DNA of 64,000 nt, from NCBI GenBank assembly GCA_965230335.1, contig CBDDKS010000006.1, forward strand, positions 992,001 to 1,056,000. Direction: 5' to 3'. Position numbers and translations under genes: made by a program. The DNA is from CBDDKS01 sp965230335. Its GTDB lineage: Bacteria; Pseudomonadota; Gammaproteobacteria; Enterobacterales; Kangiellaceae. How positions within the stretch are numbered: position 1 is the first letter of the stretch; the number at the start of each line of letters is the position of its first letter. The notes below the pieces were generated by a model. That model made no database searches. It was not told the DNA's origin and worked only from the letters and a program-made list of their open reading frames with translations. Positions 53,012 to 62,838 of this stretch are shown piece by piece.

Positions 53012-53482
53012 ATGTCATCCATTAATATTGGTATTGAAGAAGAACAACGCATTAAAACTGCTGAGGGCTTAAAAGCATTATTAGCCGACAGTTACACCCT
53101 TTATTTGCAAACTCACAACTTTCATTGGAATGTCACAGGGCCCCATTTTCGTGAGTTACATTTAATGTTTGAAGAACAGTATACAGAACTGGCTGTTGCT
53201 GTTGATGATATTGCAGAACGCATTCGTACCTTAGGTGTCATTGCTCCTGGTACATATAAAGCCTTTGCGGAATTGAGTTCCATTAAAGAAGTTGACGATA
53301 TCCCTAACTCACAAGCCATGCTGGATATTTTAACAAGCGGCCATGAACAAATTGTGCAAACAGCAAGACAAGTACTTAAACTTTCACAAAGTTGTGATGA
53401 TGAATCAACAACTTCTTTAGTTTCTGATCGTATGAGACTGCATGAAAAAACAGCCTGGATGCTCAGATCCATGAAAGCATAA
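53012..53482 (+). CDS. dps: Dps-family ferritin-like DNA-protection protein
   Basis: This 156-aa protein forms a 12-mer that oxidises and stores iron and protects DNA. The ferroxidase motif THNFHWNVTGPHFRELHLMF, then EQYTELAVAVDDIAERIRTLG, is complete. The N-terminus is short without a Lys-rich DNA-binding tail. It lies downstream of the MITE-like element, which may carry part of its promoter. Confidence 0.95.
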   Translation: MSSINIGIEEEQRIKTAEGLKALLADSYTLYLQTHNFHWNVTGPHFRELHLMFEEQYTELAVAVDDIAERIRTLGVIAPGTYKAFAELSSIKEVDDIPNSQAMLDILTSGHEQIVQTARQVLKLSQSCDDESTTSLVSDRMRLHEKTAWMLRSMKA

Positions 53483-53500
53483 TGATCAATAGATTCTAAA

Positions 53501-53941
53501 TTAACCTTTCTTTATCTTTACAGGATCAATAGCAAACTGCTCTTTTTCTAAAGCTTCTAAAAATGAAAAAGAGCCTGGAGCTGTTAGCTTTACCTCATCC
53601 CAAATCTGTTTAAAAAATGGACGACTTAAATGTGATGCTATTCCCGAGGACCACTCATGCCAACGCTCTTTACTCACACGTTTCATTGAGCGCTGATAGA
53701 TTTGTTCATTACATAAATCCAAATAATTATAAACCGCTTCTCTAGCTTCAGTTTCTTTTGCTTTATCCAAGGGTTTTCCTAATAGAGCATCAACAGGAAT
53801 GGTATAGGATAACTCTCGATATTGTTGATCAAAGGAATCTTCAAAAGCAGCACTGGATAACTTTCTGGACTCCCAAATCTGCCTAGCAGCAACAGCAACA
53901 CCAATAGCTGTAGCTATCGAAGCAATACTATCCCAATTCAT
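53501..53941 (-). CDS. Hypothetical protein with N-terminal membrane segment
   Basis: This 146-aa protein has a weak N-terminal helix (SIASIATAIGVAVAARQIWE) followed by a soluble helical part with many charged residues (YNYLDLCNEQIYQRSMKRVS, HEWSSGIASHLSRPFFKQIW). This pattern resembles DUF4760-like proteins, but I cannot confirm it. It is convergent with dps and follows speD. Confidence 0.65.
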   Translation of the reverse strand: MNWDSIASIATAIGVAVAARQIWESRKLSSAAFEDSFDQQYRELSYTIPVDALLGKPLDKAKETEAREAVYNYLDLCNEQIYQRSMKRVSKERWHEWSSGIASHLSRPFFKQIWDEVKLTAPGSFSFLEALEKEQFAIDPVKIKKG

Positions 53942-54005
53942 TGTGTTGCCTCCTAAAATAAGTTGATTAGATTCAGAATTGTTGAACTATTACTATGTAA
54001 AATCT

Positions 54006-54800
54006 TTATTCTGGCATATTTTTAGAATAAAAGATTTCCAGCATTTCTTTTTTTAACCGTTCTTTAATGCGATTCTGCTCTGTTTTATCCAGTGAATCAA
54101 TACCAGAACCAAACAAATAATTTTCCAGATTTAATTCTTTTAAAATCATTTTTGTATGAAAGGTATTTTCCTGGTAAATATTCACATCCAACATTTGATA
54201 GTCTGCTTTGGTATCTTCTGATAAGTAATTTTGAATGGAATTAATTTCATGGTCAATATAATGCTTTGTACCATCGACATCCCGTGTAAAACCTCGCACC
54301 CGATAATCCATCATCACAATATCAGAATCAAATGAATGAATTAAATAATTCAATGCTTTTAACGGAGAAATAACACCACAAGTAGACACATCGATATCTG
54401 CCCGAAAAGTACTGATACCACCATCAGGATGACTCTCAGGATAAGTGTGTACCGTAATATGACTTTTATCTAAATGTCCAACAACGGCTTCCGGCAATGG
54501 GCCTGGCGTTTCATCAATTTGATCTTCTTCAGGTGAAATTTCATCTTCAGCGATAAGCATAGTCACTGATGCACCATGAGGATCGTAATCCTGTCGGGCA
54601 ATATTTAAAATATGAGCGCCGATTATATCAGTAACATCGGTTAGTATGTTGGTCAGCCGTTCCGCATTGTATTGTTCATCAATATATTCAATGTACTCAT
54701 TTCTATGAGACGCACTGCGGGCATAATTAATATCATAAATATTAAAGCTTAAGGATTTGGTCAGGTTATTAAACCCATGAAGTTTTAACTTGTTATTCAT
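54006..54800 (-). CDS. speD: S-adenosylmethionine decarboxylase proenzyme
   Basis: This 264-aa protein has exactly the length of E. coli SpeD. It self-cleaves to form a pyruvoyl group at Ser113 in GHLDKSHITVHTYPE. It supplies decarboxylated SAM for spermidine synthesis. Other conserved stretches are RADIDVSTCGVISPLKALNY, SDIVMMDYRVRGFTRDVDG and HYIDHEINSIQNYL. The usual speE partner is absent from the window. Confidence 0.97.
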   Translation of the reverse strand: MNNKLKLHGFNNLTKSLSFNIYDINYARSASHRNEYIEYIDEQYNAERLTNILTDVTDIIGAHILNIARQDYDPHGASVTMLIAEDEISPEEDQIDETPGPLPEAVVGHLDKSHITVHTYPESHPDGGISTFRADIDVSTCGVISPLKALNYLIHSFDSDIVMMDYRVRGFTRDVDGTKHYIDHEINSIQNYLSEDTKADYQMLDVNIYQENTFHTKMILKELNLENYLFGSGIDSLDKTEQNRIKERLKKEMLEIFYSKNMPE

Positions 54801-55252
54801 TCATTTTTTATTTCAAATATCAATACTTTTGCATAGATTCCAAAGAAAATATGAGTATTGGCTGTTCAATTTGGGAGGCATATATTAGTGCAGAAAGAAT
54901 GAATTGGGTAGCAATAACCTGATAAAACTTTACTTTTATATGTTTCAATAATGATTGTTTTAATATCTCAAAAAAATTTATACTCGAATAAAGAATCAAA
55001 TTACAAAAAATAGTTATATAAATTAAATGGTTACAGAAAATACAACTCCTCATATCTTAAAGTTTAAACAGATCACATTTTCAATAATGAGTCACCAAAA
55101 GCCTTTTCAGTAAAAATAAAAATGTGTAATACTGCAACAATATGTGGTAAAAAATGTCAGAACATCTATATGTTTTGTCATTACTGTTTATGTTATTTAA
55201 ACAGCCCATTGTCAAATCGTTTTTATCTGAATAACTTTTTCAAAAAGGGGCA
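54801..55252. other. Gene-free AT-rich stretch upstream of the protease gene
   Basis: A divergent gap of 450 bp. No RNA gene, clear promoter, repeat or supportable ORF is seen; one 77-codon frame on the minus strand looks like chance. Confidence 0.45.
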
Positions 55253-57418
55253 TTGACCATGCTGAAAAAAATAGCAAAAACCATCTTCTCACTATACATT
55301 GCTTTTAACCTATCCTTTTTTAGCTCATTCATCCATGGAAAAACATTCACATCGATTAAACAATTATCAGACAGTGATCGCCCTCTCAGTTATTCAGCAA
55401 ACCAACAGATACCCAGCTCACCCGTTTATTCTGCCAAATCCTTTAATACTACAAAACTTGCTAAAGAAGATGAATTTCGATTAAAAAACCGTATGCCATA
55501 TCGATTTGCTGTGCCGGTTGCTGATGAAGATCTGACAACATCCGGTCAATGGCACACAGTTGATGATCAGGCCATTTGGCGACTGACTATATCTGCAGCA
55601 AAAGCCAAGTCTATCAACTTTGGACTTAAAAATGTTGTTTTGCCGGAAGGTGCGAAGCTTTTCTTCTACACAGATAACTACCAAACCATTATTGGCCCTT
55701 ATACAAAAAATGATATTAACGGACATCAACAAATTTGGTCTCCCTTACTGGAATCCACTTCTGCAACTTTGGAAATTAACGTTCCGCTACAACAAAAACC
55801 ATTAATATCATTTAACATTGCCAAAGTGAGTCAGGGTTATCGGGGGATTCGTAGTTCTGAGCTCAAATCCGGCAGTTGTAATATTGATGTCATTTGCAGT
55901 GAAGGTGATGCCTGGCGTAATGAAATTCGTTCAGTTGCCCGATATCAGATTACCGGTGAATTTCTTTGTTCTGGTACATTAATTAATAATGTTGAAGGCA
56001 GTCGTCGACCCTTCTTCTTAACAGCACAACATTGCGGTATTAATCAGGAAACATCGCCCAGCATGGTGTTTTATTGGAACTACGAAGTGTCTGTCTGTAG
56101 TGGTAACCGGGATGGTCAACTGAATCAATTTCAAAATGGCGCCAGTTTTCGTTCTATTTGGTTTGATTCCGATTTAGCATTGGTTGAACTGGATGAAATA
56201 CCCAATACCAATTTTAATGTCTACTGGAGTGGCTGGAGCAACTCTTCTGCAGCTCCCTCTTCTGCAGTATCGATTCATCATCCCATGGGCGATGAAAAAG
56301 CCATCAGTATTGATGATGATCCATTAACCATCACGAATTATGAAGAAACAGCAGTGAATATCAATGGCACCCACTTAAGAGTTGGCAGCTGGGACAGTGG
56401 TACAACTGAAGGCGGTTCTTCAGGATCAGGTCTCTGGAATCAGAATGGGCGTTTGGTAGGTACGCTGACTGGCGGTTTTGCCTCCTGCGCTGCTACCAAT
56501 GAATCTGATTGGTATGGCCGCATGTCACTCCATTGGGACGGTAATCCCAGCCGGGTTGCCCAAGTAAAATTTTGGCTAGATCCAAACGATCTGGATCCCA
56601 CAACAATGAATGGTGCCAATAACTGTAATGCGCCAGATGTTGATATTAACCCAGTCACGTCCCCTTCTAATCTTGGTACAACATTCAATTTATCGGCCAC
56701 TGTTTCTGGTGGTAGTGGCAGTTATAATTATTTTTGGGACTTTAATGACGATGGTATAACAGATTCAACCGACATATCACCCAGCTTCAATTATTCATTT
56801 TTATACGAAGGCAAAATCCGTTTAACGGTTGTTGATTCTAATAATTGCGCCGGAGTCGATACGATACCACTGATGATTAGCAATAACGGTAATGAGTTAT
56901 TGCCATCTGGCGATCAAGTATCAAATAGTCTAACACCTGACAACTTACCTGCATGGCAAGTGGACAATACTGAAGTTTTTCAAGGTAATATCAGTTTAAG
57001 AGCCGCAAATATTTCTGATGATGAAATATCATCCATAGAAATCACTGAAACATTTAACAATGCACCCAATAATCGTATTGGTTTTGCAGTCAAAGTATCA
57101 TCCGAAGCTGATTTTGATTTTATCAACTTTTATATTAATGATGAACTCATGGGATCCTGGAGTGGAGAAATTGACTGGATAACACTCTCTTATTTTCTAG
57201 AAAATGGTACTCATCGATTACGTTGGAGTTATGAAAAAGATGAGAGCATTTCAGAAGGTGATGATACGGCCTGGATAGATAGTGTTACAGGTGTGGATAT
57301 CGAAGTATCGAGCATCAATCGCGGTGATAGTGGCGGTGGACTGTTCAGTAGAATATTATTGTTACTGTTAATCAGTATTGCGATTATCAGACAAATTTAC
57401 AAAAGGCAGTCACTATGA
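55253..57418 (+). CDS. Secreted trypsin-like (lysyl endopeptidase-type) serine protease with PKD domain
   Basis: This 721-aa protein has a signal peptide (FLSFFSSFIHG region), a pro-region, and an S1-type protease with His260 (FLTAQHCG), Asp307 (DSDLALVELD) and Ser390 (GGSSGSGLW). The opening CNIDVICSEGDAWRNEIRSV resembles lysyl endopeptidases. A PKD domain (about 465-545: YNYFWDFNDDGITDSTDISP) and a carbohydrate-binding-like region follow. The end (SGGGLFSRILLLLLISIAII + RQIYKR) is a C-terminal sorting tail: Gly-rich motif, helix, basic residues. It likely degrades extracellular protein, possibly glycoprotein. A lipoprotein gene overlaps by 4 bp. Confidence 0.9.
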   Translation: MTMLKKIAKTIFSLYIAFNLSFFSSFIHGKTFTSIKQLSDSDRPLSYSANQQIPSSPVYSAKSFNTTKLAKEDEFRLKNRMPYRFAVPVADEDLTTSGQWHTVDDQAIWRLTISAAKAKSINFGLKNVVLPEGAKLFFYTDNYQTIIGPYTKNDINGHQQIWSPLLESTSATLEINVPLQQKPLISFNIAKVSQGYRGIRSSELKSGSCNIDVICSEGDAWRNEIRSVARYQITGEFLCSGTLINNVEGSRRPFFLTAQHCGINQETSPSMVFYWNYEVSVCSGNRDGQLNQFQNGASFRSIWFDSDLALVELDEIPNTNFNVYWSGWSNSSAAPSSAVSIHHPMGDEKAISIDDDPLTITNYEETAVNINGTHLRVGSWDSGTTEGGSSGSGLWNQNGRLVGTLTGGFASCAATNESDWYGRMSLHWDGNPSRVAQVKFWLDPNDLDPTTMNGANNCNAPDVDINPVTSPSNLGTTFNLSATVSGGSGSYNYFWDFNDDGITDSTDISPSFNYSFLYEGKIRLTVVDSNNCAGVDTIPLMISNNGNELLPSGDQVSNSLTPDNLPAWQVDNTEVFQGNISLRAANISDDEISSIEITETFNNAPNNRIGFAVKVSSEADFDFINFYINDELMGSWSGEIDWITLSYFLENGTHRLRWSYEKDESISEGDDTAWIDSVTGVDIEVSSINRGDSGGGLFSRILLLLLISIAIIRQIYKRQSL

Positions 57419-57804
57419 AGTTTAATCTGTTATTGATACTTTCAATTATTGGTTTTTATGGCTGTCATTATCAACCCAGCGCAACCGAACAGTCAGTTGT
57501 ACAAAAACACAATCCCATGCATATCAGCTTAATGAACACAGAAGGTAAACTGCTCAGTCAAATTTCTGATCAAAAAAAATGTAAAGATATCATTACCCTG
57601 GTGAATAACAAGCAACCTTTTTCTAAAAAGTTATTGCCTATCTTTAGTAAAAAAATAATTATTAAGGACGGCCCTAAAACAACAGAATGGCTATTGTCAG
57701 ATCGAGGTTATATGAAATCCAACTCCCGGGAAGACACAGCTCTTTATATCATCAAAGACTACAAAGCCTTTTACCAACTATTTGATAAAACAGAAGCACT
57801 GTAA
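57415..57804 (+). CDS. Small lipoprotein coupled to the protease gene
   Basis: This 129-aa protein has signal and lipobox FYGC and starts in an ATGA overlap with the protease gene, so the two are co-translated. The mature part (ISLMNTEGKLLSQISDQKKC, KDIITLVNNKQPF) has no known family. It may help fold, inhibit or anchor the protease. Its stop directly abuts the stop of the convergent phhA. Confidence 0.7.
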   Translation: MKFNLLLILSIIGFYGCHYQPSATEQSVVQKHNPMHISLMNTEGKLLSQISDQKKCKDIITLVNNKQPFSKKLLPIFSKKIIIKDGPKTTEWLLSDRGYMKSNSREDTALYIIKDYKAFYQLFDKTEAL

Positions 57805-58596
57805 TTAGGCTACTTTTGGTGGATAAGCCGGCTCATGCAAGCCCAGTTGTTGTGCCTCAGAAATTTTAGCCAATAAATCGATATCAACCAAATCAAATAA
57901 TTGTTGTGTAGATTGTAAAATAAAATAAATGGGTTGATGGATATCAATACGGTAAGGAGTACGTAATACATCCATTAATTCAAAAGGTTTTCTTTGTGGC
58001 TCATGACTTTCAGCGGCATAAGCCAATTCACTAAACGAAGAGGCTAATCCTGAGCCCAAAGGCTTCACACCTTTTGATGTTTTTAACAAACCAAATTCAA
58101 TGGTAAACCAATAGATTCTTGCTAACCAGGAATATTGCGTCTCATTGGCCTTTTGTCCAATTTTACCAACATGCTCGGTAAAGTCGGCAAAATGCTGATT
58201 GGTTAATAAAGGTGTATGCCCAAAAATCTCATGAAAAATGTCGGGCTCTTGCAAATAATCCAGTTCTTCCTGTGAACGAATAAATGAAGCTGCCGGGAAA
58301 GTTTTATTCGCCAGCATATCAAAAAAGCGCTTAAAATTAATCAATGCTGGTACAGGTTCCACCTGCCATCCCGTCGTTTCCATCAATACCTTGCTCACTT
58401 CGTTACATTGAGGAATACGATCCTTTGGTAAATCCAAACACTCAAGGCCATCAATAAATACCTGACAAGCATACTGTTCAACTAATGGCATTTGACGTTC
58501 AATAAGTTGACGCCATATATCATTCTCTTGTTCAGAATAATGAATAATACCTTCTGCATCAGGTATTTTTGCAACGTATTTGGATGATTTAGCCAT
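57805..58596 (-). CDS. phhA: Phenylalanine 4-monooxygenase
   Basis: This 263-aa tetrahydropterin- and iron-dependent hydroxylase makes tyrosine from phenylalanine. The iron-binding motif FHEIFGHTPLL has both His, and WFTIEFGLLK holds the Glu; RTPYRIDIHQPIYFIL is the typical end. It is divergent from an Lrp/AsnC regulator that probably controls it. A pterin recycling gene (phhB) is not seen next to it. Confidence 0.97.
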   Translation of the reverse strand: MAKSSKYVAKIPDAEGIIHYSEQENDIWRQLIERQMPLVEQYACQVFIDGLECLDLPKDRIPQCNEVSKVLMETTGWQVEPVPALINFKRFFDMLANKTFPAASFIRSQEELDYLQEPDIFHEIFGHTPLLTNQHFADFTEHVGKIGQKANETQYSWLARIYWFTIEFGLLKTSKGVKPLGSGLASSFSELAYAAESHEPQRKPFELMDVLRTPYRIDIHQPIYFILQSTQQLFDLVDIDLLAKISEAQQLGLHEPAYPPKVA

Positions 58597-58723
58597 GTAT
58601 TACCTCCTAATTATAAGACTTAATTTAATTTTATTACTATTTTAGAAATATTACTTGCCTATTTTTCATAAATAATAAATAATTTGGCAATTAAATTTCA
58701 TTAAATGCCATTATAAAGAAATA

Positions 58724-59191
58724 ATGTTGCTAGATAAACACGATCAAGCTATTCTCAAAGTTCTGCAAAAGGAGGGGAAAATCAGTAATCAGGAATTAGC
58801 GGAAAAAGTGAATCTGTCTGCGGCACCCTGCTGGAGACGGGTCAAACGTTTAGAGGAAGAAGGCATCATTCAACATTATGTGGCTATGTTAGATCCCACT
58901 AAGCTGGCTTTGACATCCTTAGCTTACCTGGAAATTACATTGATTGATCACCATGAAGAAACCCTCAAACTCTTCAATCAATTTATTGAAGAAACGCCTG
59001 AAATTATGGAATGCTATTCAGTCAGTGGACAATATGATTATCTACTCAGAGTCATGTGCACTGATACCATCGCTTTTGAAAAATTTTTAATGAATCAACT
59101 GCTCAAGATTGGTGCTGTTAAGTCAAGCAATACTTTTTTTGTATTAAAAAAAATGAAATACACGACTGAAATTCCAAATAATCATTTATAA
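58724..59191 (+). CDS. Lrp/AsnC-family transcriptional regulator
   Basis: This 155-aa protein has an N-terminal helix-turn-helix (KISNQELAEKVNLSAAPCWR, RVKRLEEEGII) and a RAM ligand-binding domain (LAYLEITLIDHHEETLKLF, YSVSGQYDYLLRVMCTDTIA). The 127-bp divergent gap with phhA suggests that it regulates phhA in response to an aromatic amino acid. Confidence 0.95.
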   Translation: MLLDKHDQAILKVLQKEGKISNQELAEKVNLSAAPCWRRVKRLEEEGIIQHYVAMLDPTKLALTSLAYLEITLIDHHEETLKLFNQFIEETPEIMECYSVSGQYDYLLRVMCTDTIAFEKFLMNQLLKIGAVKSSNTFFVLKKMKYTTEIPNNHL

Positions 59192-59232
59192 ACTCATTAT
59201 CATGCTCGCACTACTTGAATAGGTTGAACATT

Positions 59233-60999
59233 ATGCGCAAAGGTCGTTTCCCTGAATATCATAATCAATCTATTCACTGGTCTTTTCTCAAAAAATTATT
59301 ACCTTATCTTATGGAGTTTAAATGGCGGGTAGTTCTAGCGATTATCTGTTTAATCGGTGCTAAATTAGCCAGTGTTGGATTGCCATTACTCTTAAAACAC
59401 ATTGTTGATCATTTATCGGGAACAGCACAAATCATTGCCTTGCCTGTCAGCTTAATTGTTACCTATGGAACATTTAGACTACTCAATGCTTTATTAGGAG
59501 AAATTAGAGATACTTTATTTGGTCGTGTCACTGAACGCGCAATGAGACGCATTGGCTTAAAAGTTTTTCAACATTTACACGCGTTGGATTTAAGCTTTCA
59601 TCTTTCTCGGGAAACAGGAGGGCTTTCAAGAGATATTGAACGAGGGACATCAGGTATCAGTTTTTTACTGCGTTTTATGATCTTCAATATCGTACCAACC
59701 ATACTGGAAATACTGTTAATTAGTTTAATTCTCTATTGGCAACTGGATATCTGGTTTGGCGTCATCATTCTTATCTCTGTGATTCTTTATATTTCTTTTT
59801 CAGTGATTACTACAGAGTGGCGTACACGATTTATTAAAGCAACCAATGAGGCTGACTCTAAAAGCAATACCCGAGCTATTGATAGTTTACTCAATTATGA
59901 AACGGTTAAATATTTTAATAATGAAGATTACGAAGCTAAAAATTACGACAATCATTTGAAAGAATGGGAGCAAGCCCGCAGAAAAAATCGCCTCTCACTC
60001 TTTGCATTGAATGTTGGGCAAGCTTTGATTATTTCTTTGGCGCTAACAGCTATATTATTATTGGCAGCACATCATATTACTGAAAACAATATGAGTGTTG
60101 GTGACTTTGCTATGGTCAATGCTTACATGATGCAATTATTTATTCCACTAAACTTTTTGGGATTTGTGTATCGTGAAATTAAAGGAGCCATGACCAATAT
60201 CGAGCAAATGTTCTTGTTATTACAAAAACAACCTAAAATATCCGACACTCATGATGCAAAAGATATCATTCTAGAGCAAGGTGGTATCCGTTTTGAAGAA
60301 GTATCCTTCTCTTATCATGATCGTCCAATTCTCAAAAATATTTCCTTTCATGTCAATTCAGGACAAAAAATTGCTATCGTCGGAGCCAGTGGCTCAGGAA
60401 AATCCACCATCATAAAACTGTTATTTCGATTTTATGAGAGTGATAGTGGATCGATTTATATCGATAACCATGCCATTCACCATTTAACACTCTCTTCTTT
60501 ACGACAACAAATCGGCATCGTTCCTCAAGATACCGTATTGTTTAATACCAGTATTTGGGAGAATATTCGTTATGGTAACATTCATGCTTCTGACGAAGCC
60601 ATCTATTCCGCTATTGAAGCCGCTTATTTAAAAAACTTTATTAACGAATTACCTGAAGGCATTCACACATTAGTCGGTGAACGCGGTCTTAAACTATCTG
60701 GTGGTGAGAAACAACGCATCGCGATAGCCAGAACCATTCTCAAAAAACCCAAGATCTTATTATTTGATGAAGCAACTTCCTCCCTGGATAGTCATTCTGA
60801 ATTTTATGTATTGAAAGCTATCAAACAATTAGAGAAAAAGTATACCAGCATCACTATCGCTCATCGATTATCGACGATTACGGAAGCAGATAATATTATC
60901 GTGTTAGATAAGGGATGCATCGTTGAACAGGGCACCCATCAACAACTTCTCAAAAACAACCGTCATTACGCCACCCTTTGGAACATTCAATTAGAATAA
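59233..60999 (+). CDS. Atm1/HMT1-type ABC exporter (half transporter)
   Basis: The ATG at 59233 with AGGTTG upstream is preferred over a TTG six codons earlier, giving 588 aa. It has six membrane helices (WRVVLAIICLIGAKLASVGL and others), then one ATPase domain: VGASGSGKSTIIKLLFRF, LSGGEKQRIAIARTILKKP, ILLFDEATSSLDS, AHRLSTI. The segments RDIERGTSGISFLLRF and NYETVKYFNNEDYE are typical of Atm1-like proteins, which export glutathione-linked or iron-sulfur-related compounds and metals. Confidence 0.9.
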   Translation: MRKGRFPEYHNQSIHWSFLKKLLPYLMEFKWRVVLAIICLIGAKLASVGLPLLLKHIVDHLSGTAQIIALPVSLIVTYGTFRLLNALLGEIRDTLFGRVTERAMRRIGLKVFQHLHALDLSFHLSRETGGLSRDIERGTSGISFLLRFMIFNIVPTILEILLISLILYWQLDIWFGVIILISVILYISFSVITTEWRTRFIKATNEADSKSNTRAIDSLLNYETVKYFNNEDYEAKNYDNHLKEWEQARRKNRLSLFALNVGQALIISLALTAILLLAAHHITENNMSVGDFAMVNAYMMQLFIPLNFLGFVYREIKGAMTNIEQMFLLLQKQPKISDTHDAKDIILEQGGIRFEEVSFSYHDRPILKNISFHVNSGQKIAIVGASGSGKSTIIKLLFRFYESDSGSIYIDNHAIHHLTLSSLRQQIGIVPQDTVLFNTSIWENIRYGNIHASDEAIYSAIEAAYLKNFINELPEGIHTLVGERGLKLSGGEKQRIAIARTILKKPKILLFDEATSSLDSHSEFYVLKAIKQLEKKYTSITIAHRLSTITEADNIIVLDKGCIVEQGTHQQLLKNNRHYATLWNIQLE

Positions 61000-61012
61000 A
61001 ACAACCCCTAAT
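61000..61012 (-). repeat. Fragment of the interspersed repeat (copy G)
   Basis: ACAACCCCTAA matches the outer end of the inverted repeat arm only. It lies directly after the ABC exporter stop codon. Confidence 0.25.
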
Positions 61013-61285
61013 ATCTCCTAACAATGAAGTTTTCATATTTCTGTTATCTTTATGACTTCTAATGTAAAAAATACCGTCATATAGCTTACATTCTAAGATC
61101 ACATTTCTCTTTTACAATGCTCATGGTTAAAAAAACTGGTTGTGTGCTATCAAACCGTTTGGCCATCGTTTTATAACTTTTTGATATATTACAGATAAAC
61201 ATATGTACCGAGTAAATTTTAAAGATGTAGATTTGAATATCTATCAACATCTTGGAAAATCAAAGGTGTATTGGAGCATAAAAAA

Positions 61286-62140
61286 ATGAAAGCTTTTACA
61301 GTATGTAAAAAAATGATTCAAATGACTGCTGTTAGCGCAGCTATGGTCAGTGCAAGTCTTGTTCACGCAGGTACTGCAGATTGTGCTTTTGGAGAATGTA
61401 CATGGGTTGTTGATGTTGCCGAATGGAATGTCAACACTGGACAACAACTCAATACTCAAACGGTCATGAGTGGTACTTATACCTCTAACCCTGAAACAGG
61501 CGCTATCGAAAGTATCATGCGAGATGTTAATGGTACACTAGTGCCGGTTACTGGATGGGCTACTGAAAATGGAACAACAACCAGTGGTGATGCCTATGAA
61601 GTTAATATCTCCAACGTGTTTGGTAATGTTGATCCCATTCTTGGTTTTGCATTTTCAGCAAATAACAATTCCAGTAACTTCTTAACCTACTCTTTTGCAT
61701 TTGGTTTACCTTTAGGTGGCATTACAGCACCTATTAATGCAGAGTCACAATTGTCTGGTTCTCTTACCACAACCACTGCAAATGGTGGTAGCGTATTTCC
61801 TACATTAGGACCTAATATGCTAGTGGCAACGGATATCAATACCACTAACTTTCAGGTGATTAATAAAGGTGTTGATACAGGAACTACCGTCACCAACACC
61901 GGCATAGACAACACAACCTTTGATTTTGGTACAACCAATGCGGTTATTAATAACGGTACTTGGGACCTTATGAGTGTTGTTGTTGCATTTGGTTTATCAC
62001 CTAATACAGCTGTGGGTATGAGTGGTTTAGTCATTCAGGAAGAAATCACAGTTGTACCATTACCAGCTGCAGTATGGTTCATGAGTTCAGGTCTTTTGGG
62101 TTTATTTGGCATGTCATTAAGACGTAGACAACAAAAATAA
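61286..62140 (+). CDS. PEP-CTERM-type secreted protein
   Basis: The ATG at 61286 has GGAG nine bases upstream. The 284-aa protein has a signal peptide (cut near VHA-GT) and a Thr/Asn-rich beta-sandwich-like body (FGTTNAVINNGTWDLMSVVV). Its end is the PEP-CTERM-like tail VPLPAAVWFMSSGLLGLFG with basic residues RRRQQK, recognised by an exosortase. The exosortase itself is not in the window. Such proteins are linked to extracellular polysaccharide and biofilms. A terminator follows. Confidence 0.88.
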   Translation: MKAFTVCKKMIQMTAVSAAMVSASLVHAGTADCAFGECTWVVDVAEWNVNTGQQLNTQTVMSGTYTSNPETGAIESIMRDVNGTLVPVTGWATENGTTTSGDAYEVNISNVFGNVDPILGFAFSANNNSSNFLTYSFAFGLPLGGITAPINAESQLSGSLTTTTANGGSVFPTLGPNMLVATDINTTNFQVINKGVDTGTTVTNTGIDNTTFDFGTTNAVINNGTWDLMSVVVAFGLSPNTAVGMSGLVIQEEITVVPLPAAVWFMSSGLLGLFGMSLRRRQQK

Positions 62141-62160
62141 AGACTATCCTTCTCTCATAA

Positions 62161-62187
62161 AAAAGCCCTGGATTTCAGGGCTTTTTT
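62161..62187 (+). terminator. Intrinsic terminator
   Basis: AAAAGCCCTG (62161-62170) pairs perfectly with CAGGGCTTTT (62176-62185), loop GATTT, followed by T. It terminates the PEP-CTERM gene. Confidence 0.85.
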
Positions 62188-62221
62188 ATTTCATACAATT
62201 TTTAAAAGATACTTGTGTTAT

Positions 62222-62359
62222 TTATTCTTCTATATCAATCACCTCAATCTTTTTTAGTTTTCCCTCTTCTATTCGATAAAAATTAAATTTAAGTATGCTG
62301 ATTCGCTGCGCGGGCACTTGTTCTGAGTGGTTATTGATTTTGGAGTATGTCTTTTTATT
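62222..62359 (-). pseudogene. Possible gene remnant (C-terminal fragment)
   Basis: A 45-residue frame on the minus strand without a start codon reads as a protein end (ILKFNFYRIEEGKLKKIEVI before the stop). Codon use looks coding-like, and the peptide is hydrophilic. The upstream part is broken by stops. It could be what is left of a lost gene; the family is unknown. Confidence 0.25.
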
Positions 62360-62838
62360 TCAAACAAACTGAGTCCTAAAAGAATGGCTCAGTACTTAAA
62401 TCATGATGCAGGACAAGTACCCTCCGTAGGAGTATTTCGGACGTTTGCTGACTTTTTGCTCTTGAAAGGTCAGTCGCGATGATGGAATCATCGTGAAACC
62501 ACTTATTTATATGTAAAAAATTTAATGAAAATAGTGTCAATCACACACAGCGAAGCGGTGCGAAATCATTTTAAGCTGGCACAAAAATAGGGGAACATTG
62601 TTTTGGCTAATCGTAAATGACAGTGTTTTTCACAAAATAAATCGCTGTGCCAAAATACTCTGATTCAATCACATATAAATAATCTCAATTAATTATTTAT
62701 TGATAACTCACTGATATAACCAACAAGATCTGGCCTTTTATAGAATTTTCAAAGATAATGCCCGCCGAGATGAATACCAAAGGCCCTAAGTCTCTAAAAC
62801 AGGGCTCTTCAAAATCAACCCCACCAGGAGTTAATGCT
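62360..62838. other. Gene-free upstream region of putA
   Basis: It holds two short hairpins (CCTCC-GTAGGAG near 62421-62432 and CGATGAT-GGA-ATCATCG near 62480-62496) and no ORF. AGGAG at 62826-62830 is the putA ribosome-binding site. Confidence 0.4.

Noticed and set aside
54820..55053. 77-codon minus-strand ORF
   Set aside because: Very hydrophobic AT-rich frame without ribosome-binding site or family resemblance, in a gap with similar base composition; probably chance.
62421..62433. Stretch resembling a conserved 16S rRNA segment (reverse of CTCCTACGGAGG)
   Set aside because: Only about a dozen bases match and the flanks do not resemble rRNA; it is better seen as a short hairpin.
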